Source: Flavobacterium gelatinilyticum (GTDB taxonomy: Bacteria; Bacteroidota; Bacteroidia; Flavobacteriales; Flavobacteriaceae). Taken from it: DNA of 64,000 nucleotides. Below, one piece after another: positions 60,971 through 64,000 of this stretch. A program made the translations under genes and the position numbers. The stretch covers positions 1,240,001 through 1,304,000 of the forward strand of contig NZ_CP114287.1 in assembly GCF_027111295.1 (NCBI RefSeq). The letters are read 5' to 3'. The notes beneath the pieces are model-generated. The model did no database searches and was not told where the DNA came from. It worked only from the letters and a program-made list of their open reading frames with translations. Positions within the stretch are counted from its first letter, which is position 1. Each line of letters starts with the position of its first letter.

Positions 60971-62185
60971 TCAGGGTTTTGCAAAATGTTCAATCACCTT
61001 ATTTAAAATGTCTACTGCTACTGATTCTTTTGATTTTAATTCCATAGGTTCGATTTCAAATTTATCATCAATAAACGTTACTTTATTGGTTTCTTTCTTA
61101 AAACCTGCACCCTCATCTTGTAAGGAATTTAAAACAATCAAATCTAAGTTTTTTTTCTGGATTTTCAACTTAGCATTTTCAATTTCATTTTCAGTCTCTA
61201 AAGCAAAGCCTATTAAAAACTGTTTTTCTTTTATAGCTCCTAAAGAAGATAAAATATCTTTTGTTTTTTCAAGTTCAATAGTAAATTCGTCTGAATTTTT
61301 CTTAATCTTCTGTAAAGCAACTTCTTTAGGTCTGTAATCTGCTACGGCTGCAGCGGCAATTGCTGCGTCTGTGTTGTTAAAATATTCATGGCAAGCATTG
61401 TACATTTCCTGTGCAGATACTACATTAACAACTTTAATAGACGAATTTTTAACTTTTAAGTGTGTTGGTCCTGAAACCAAAATAACCTCAGCCCCCAGAT
61501 CTGCTGCCTGATTTGCAATATCAAATCCCATTTTTCCAGAAGAGTGATTTCCTATAAAACGTACGGGATCTATCGCTTCGTATGTCGGGCCGGCTGTAAT
61601 TAGTATTTTTTTTCCTTTTAAAGGCAGTTTGCTTTCTAAATCAGCTTCAAGAAAAGCGATTATATTTTCAGGTTCAGCCATTCGTCCTTCTCCGGACAAA
61701 CCGCTGGCTAATTCTCCTTTTTCAGCCGGAATCATAATGTTTCCGAATTGTTTAAGAGAATTAAAACTTGAAATTGTAGAAGGGTGTTTATACATATCCA
61801 AATCCATAGCCGGTGCAAAATAAACCGGACATTTGGATGATAAGTATACCGCAATTAAAAGATTGTCGCAATTTCCTGACGCCATTTTAGACAAGGTATT
61901 AGCAGTTGCAGGAGCTACCAACATCAAATCAGCCCAAAGACCTAATTCGACATGGTTATTCCAGACAGCATCTTCATCGTCGTGGTTAAAGAAATTGGAA
62001 TGTACAGGATTTTTGGATAACGTAGATAAGGTAAGCGGGGTTACAAAATCCTTAGAAGCAGGTGTCATGACCACCTGGACATGTGCACCTGCCTTTATAA
62101 AAAGTCGTACTAATGAGGCTGTTTTATAGGCTGCAATTCCACCGGAAACTCCCAGTAAAATTTTTTTCCCTTTTAAAACTGACAT
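60971..62185 (-). CDS. coaBC: Bifunctional phosphopantothenoylcysteine synthase/decarboxylase
   Basis: 404 residues. The N-terminal FMN-dependent decarboxylase (CoaC) has GVSGGIAAYKTASLVR, NHVELGLWADLMLVAPATANT and FAPAMDLDMYKHPST; the C-terminal ligase (CoaB) begins ILITAGPTYEAIDPVRFIGN HSSGKMG and includes AAAVADYRPKEVALQKIKK. Together they convert 4'-phosphopantothenate and cysteine to phosphopantetheine in CoA synthesis. It lies 16 nt after rpoZ in the operon. Confidence 0.97.
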   Translation of the reverse strand: MSVLKGKKILLGVSGGIAAYKTASLVRLFIKAGAHVQVVMTPASKDFVTPLTLSTLSKNPVHSNFFNHDDEDAVWNNHVELGLWADLMLVAPATANTLSKMASGNCDNLLIAVYLSSKCPVYFAPAMDLDMYKHPSTISSFNSLKQFGNIMIPAEKGELASGLSGEGRMAEPENIIAFLEADLESKLPLKGKKILITAGPTYEAIDPVRFIGNHSSGKMGFDIANQAADLGAEVILVSGPTHLKVKNSSIKVVNVVSAQEMYNACHEYFNNTDAAIAAAAVADYRPKEVALQKIKKNSDEFTIELEKTKDILSSLGAIKEKQFLIGFALETENEIENAKLKIQKKNLDLIVLNSLQDEGAGFKKETNKVTFIDDKFEIEPMELKSKESVAVDILNKVIEHFAKP

Positions 62186-62201
62186 TATATACTATATTAA
62201 A

Positions 62202-62519
62202 TTATTTATTTGAATTTCTGTGGTATGTTTTACCATCTAACCATTCCTGAACAGCTAAAGCATGTGGTTTTGGTAATTTTTCGTAAAATTTAGAAACTTC
62301 AATCTGCTCTTTATTTTCAAAAACTTCTTCAAGACTGTCATTATAAGTAGCAAACTCCTCTAATTTCTCAGTTAATTCTTTTTTAATTTCAGAATTAATT
62401 TGATTTGCTCTTTTAGCCATAATGGTAATTGCCTCATACACATTTCCTGTTGGCTCTTCAATAACTGTTTTATTGTAAGTTATTGTGTTAACAGGAGCAT
62501 TCGTCTTTTTTAAATCCAT
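62202..62519 (-). CDS. rpoZ: RNA polymerase omega subunit (Bacteroidota type)
   Basis: 105 residues. The conserved core is TGNVYEAITIMAKRANQINSE IKKELTEKLEEF with the C-terminal KPHALAVQEWLDGKTYHRN found in the phylum's omega proteins. It stabilises the beta' subunit during RNA polymerase assembly. It lies 9 nt after bamD and 16 nt before coaBC, the standard order in Bacteroidota. Confidence 0.92.
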   Translation of the reverse strand: MDLKKTNAPVNTITYNKTVIEEPTGNVYEAITIMAKRANQINSEIKKELTEKLEEFATYNDSLEEVFENKEQIEVSKFYEKLPKPHALAVQEWLDGKTYHRNSNK

Positions 62520-62528
62520 GACTTTATT

Positions 62529-63323
62529 TTATTTAGTAAATTTTTGTAAATCTGTTTCAACTCTGGCATTCATTTCTTCTGCCTGTTTTTTGTATTTCGT
62601 ATCGCTTTTAAATTTCAGCAGGTTAGCATAAGCTGTCTGAGCAACATGTAAACGTTCTTCCATTTTTGCAGGAACGCTGTTTATGGCCAGCTTGTATGCT
62701 GAATCGTATTTATAAAACAACGCATCTTCTTTGTATGGTGTTCCAGGAAAATCTGCAATAAAATTATCAAATGCCACTAAAGCCGATTTAAAATCAGAAA
62801 TTGTATTGTAGCCTTTAGCATTCTCGTATGCTTTTTTCTCTAATTTTCCATTTAAGATTTTTACAGTCTCATTTGCCTGAGCCATGTATTCTGAGTTTGG
62901 ATAATTATCAATAAAAGTCTGCAGTTTTTCTAAAGCTTTTACAGTATCTGACTGATCCAGACTGTAAACCGGAGCCAATTTTGAATAACTGTACGCACCT
63001 AAAAAGGCTGCTTCCTGAACTTTTTCGCTTCGAGGGTATCCTGAAACAAAGCTTTCAAACTGATAGCCTGCTAAATAATACTGATGTGTTTTGTAATAAG
63101 ACTGAGAAAACATGTAAAACAGCTTTTCTGCCTGAGGCTTACCTCTGTAAGAAGGAGCCAATTGTTCAAAAAGACGAATCGCTTTTGAGTATCTTCCTGC
63201 TTCATACATTTTTGTCGCCACTTCGAACTTCGCCGCAACATCTTCATTTTTTAATGCTTTTTGATACTCACTACAAGAACAAAAAAGGGCAACAATAATT
63301 AATAGAGATACTATTTTTTTCAT
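62529..63323 (-). CDS. bamD: Outer-membrane assembly lipoprotein BamD
   Basis: 264 residues. Lipoprotein signal MKKIVSLLIIVALFCSC with Cys17. Five TPR-like repeats follow (FEVATKMYEAGRYSKAIRLFEQLA, FYMFSQSYYKTHQYYLAGYQFESFV, LEKLQTFIDNYPNSEYMAQA, ALVAFDNFIADFPGTPYKED). It forms the BamA/BamD core that inserts beta-barrels into the outer membrane. It is first in the operon, with a well-formed promoter upstream. Confidence 0.94.
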   Translation of the reverse strand: MKKIVSLLIIVALFCSCSEYQKALKNEDVAAKFEVATKMYEAGRYSKAIRLFEQLAPSYRGKPQAEKLFYMFSQSYYKTHQYYLAGYQFESFVSGYPRSEKVQEAAFLGAYSYSKLAPVYSLDQSDTVKALEKLQTFIDNYPNSEYMAQANETVKILNGKLEKKAYENAKGYNTISDFKSALVAFDNFIADFPGTPYKEDALFYKYDSAYKLAINSVPAKMEERLHVAQTAYANLLKFKSDTKYKKQAEEMNARVETDLQKFTK

Positions 63324-63390
63324 TTTCTTACTTTATATTTAAGATTTCTTAGACTTATACCAAAGAAAAATAGCCCCGAAGTTCCGGTGG

Positions 63391-63422
63391 CAAATTTAGG
63401 TATTAATTTAGCGACTGCAAAA
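63391..63422 (-). promoter_or_regulatory. Promoter of the bamD-fabV operon
   Basis: Minus strand: TTTTG (63422-63418), 19-nt spacer, TAAATTTG followed by C (63398-63391); a full consensus match. The leader of about 60 nt contains a small CCGGAA-CTT-CGG-type hairpin. Confidence 0.7.
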
Positions 63423-63460
63423 TAATTTTTTAGTATATTAAAATACTAACACTTTAACAA

Positions 63461-64000
63461 TTATTTAATGCTGTTTTTCACAAAGTCATTTAATCTTTCG
63501 GCCAAAGAATCGTCTACAGAAACTAACGGAAGTCGGACTGTGTTTTCAGCAATGTTCATTGCCTGAAAAACGTGCTTGATTCCCGCAGGATTTCCCTGTT
63601 CGAAAATCATATCAATACAGTCTGCTAAAAAGTAATGATTCTTAAATGCTTCTGCCGCTTTTTTATTAAGCCCTAAACGAATCATTTCTGAAAATTCTTT
63701 TGGGTAACCTTGTCCAATAACCGAGATTACTCCTGCCCCGCCAGCTAAAACAATTGGAAGTGCAATCATATCATCTCCTGAAATAACAAGGAAATCTTTT
63801 GGCGCATCTTTAATAAGTTTTAAAGCTTGTGCCATATCGCCTGCCGCTTCTTTAATTGCAACTACATTATCAAAATCATTTGCCAGACGAATTACTGTTG
63901 AAGGAAGCATGTTGCTTGAAGTTCTTCCCGGAACATTATATAGGATTACCGGTACTGGAGAAGCTTCTGCAATTGCTTTGAAGTGCTGGTAAATTCCTTC
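63461..64000 (-). CDS. dapA: 4-hydroxy-tetrahydrodipicolinate synthase, C-terminal part (5' end outside window)
   Basis: Frame open to the window edge; 179 residues present. The motif [11 protein letters not shown] contains the catalytic Tyr and [14 protein letters not shown] the Schiff-base Lys, with [20 protein letters not shown] following. It condenses pyruvate and aspartate semialdehyde in lysine/diaminopimelate synthesis. It stops 137 nt before bamD, on the same strand but with a separate promoter between them. Confidence 0.95.
   Translation of the reverse strand, partial: EGIYQHFKAIAEASPVPVILYNVPGRTSSNMLPSTVIRLANDFDNVVAIKEAAGDMAQALKLIKDAPKDFLVISGDDMIALPIVLAGGAGVISVIGQGYPKEFSEMIRLGLNKKAAEAFKNHYFLADCIDMIFEQGNPAGIKHVFQAMNIAENTVRLPLVSVDDSLAERLNDFVKNSIK

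Noticed and set aside
1..64000. tRNA, rRNA, tmRNA or phage genes
   Set aside because: No cloverleaf, rRNA block, tmRNA tag sequence or phage structural or integrase gene was recognised in any gap; a tRNAscan or Infernal run would settle this.

Overview
The window looks like a piece of a Flavobacterium-type chromosome (Bacteroidota). It is AT-rich. Start codons lack Shine-Dalgarno sequences. Many genes are preceded by the Bacteroidota -7 promoter box TAnnTTTG, in the best cases with a TTG element 16-19 nt upstream. Lipoproteins carry Ser/Asp-rich tails after the lipobox Cys. The gene content (FabV, DUF4835, RprX/RprY-type two-component pair, YtxJ, N-acyl-ornithine carbamoyltransferase) is also typical of the phylum. 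No rRNA, tRNA, CRISPR array, prophage or complete insertion sequence was seen.

Region by region: 1-9.7 kb has the end of fumarylacetoacetase, a secreted EEP-fold hydrolase, agmatine deiminase (aguA) and N-carbamoylputrescine amidase (aguB) either side of a lipoprotein beta-propeller and an OmpA-type protein, then small lipoprotein/membrane genes, a decayed small gene and a Flavo-1-like intergenic RNA. 9.7-16.5 kb has clpB, a divergent ytxJ-HD hydrolase pair, two DUF2157-type membrane proteins and a lipoprotein. 16.6-28.6 kb is one long leftward arginine/proline cluster: GNAT-argG-argC-argD-proA-proB-argF'-argB-argE-argH. It is fed by a well-formed promoter and a leader of about 320 nt that can fold extensively, and it is interrupted by a decayed GxxExxY gene inside 37-bp inverted repeats. 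28.7-33.4 kb holds a tandem pair of secreted M1 metallopeptidases. 33.6-47.9 kb is mixed housekeeping: aldose epimerase-like protein, GNAT, smpB, a Fic protein with its own HTH domain, pcm, oxidoreductase, 3-hydroxybutyryl-CoA dehydrogenase, YggS, an exonuclease/GIY-YIG fusion, a K+ channel, miaA and a thioesterase. 48.0-52.0 kb is a compact leftward operon built around RtcB RNA ligase and the release-factor-like PrfH, with two proteins I cannot assign and a TPR protein: a probable RNA/ribosome repair module. 52.1-64 kb has a candidate structured small RNA, a histidine kinase-response regulator pair, coaE with a glycosyltransferase, and the envelope/core operon bamD-rpoZ-coaBC-DUF4835-recN-TPR-fabV, with the 3' part of dapA at the edge.

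The most unusual feature is between the genes. Many intergenic gaps are filled with inverted or tandem short-word repeats of several unrelated families (near 13.5, 17.9, 20.0, 21.1-21.7, 22.6, 23.9-24.0, 25.3, 40.3-40.6, 41.6, 43.2-43.7 and 47.9 kb). Two of these arrays enclose a single small decayed gene, one GxxExxY and one four-helix-bundle/23S-IVP type, which suggests that at least some are remnants of small repeat-bounded elements.
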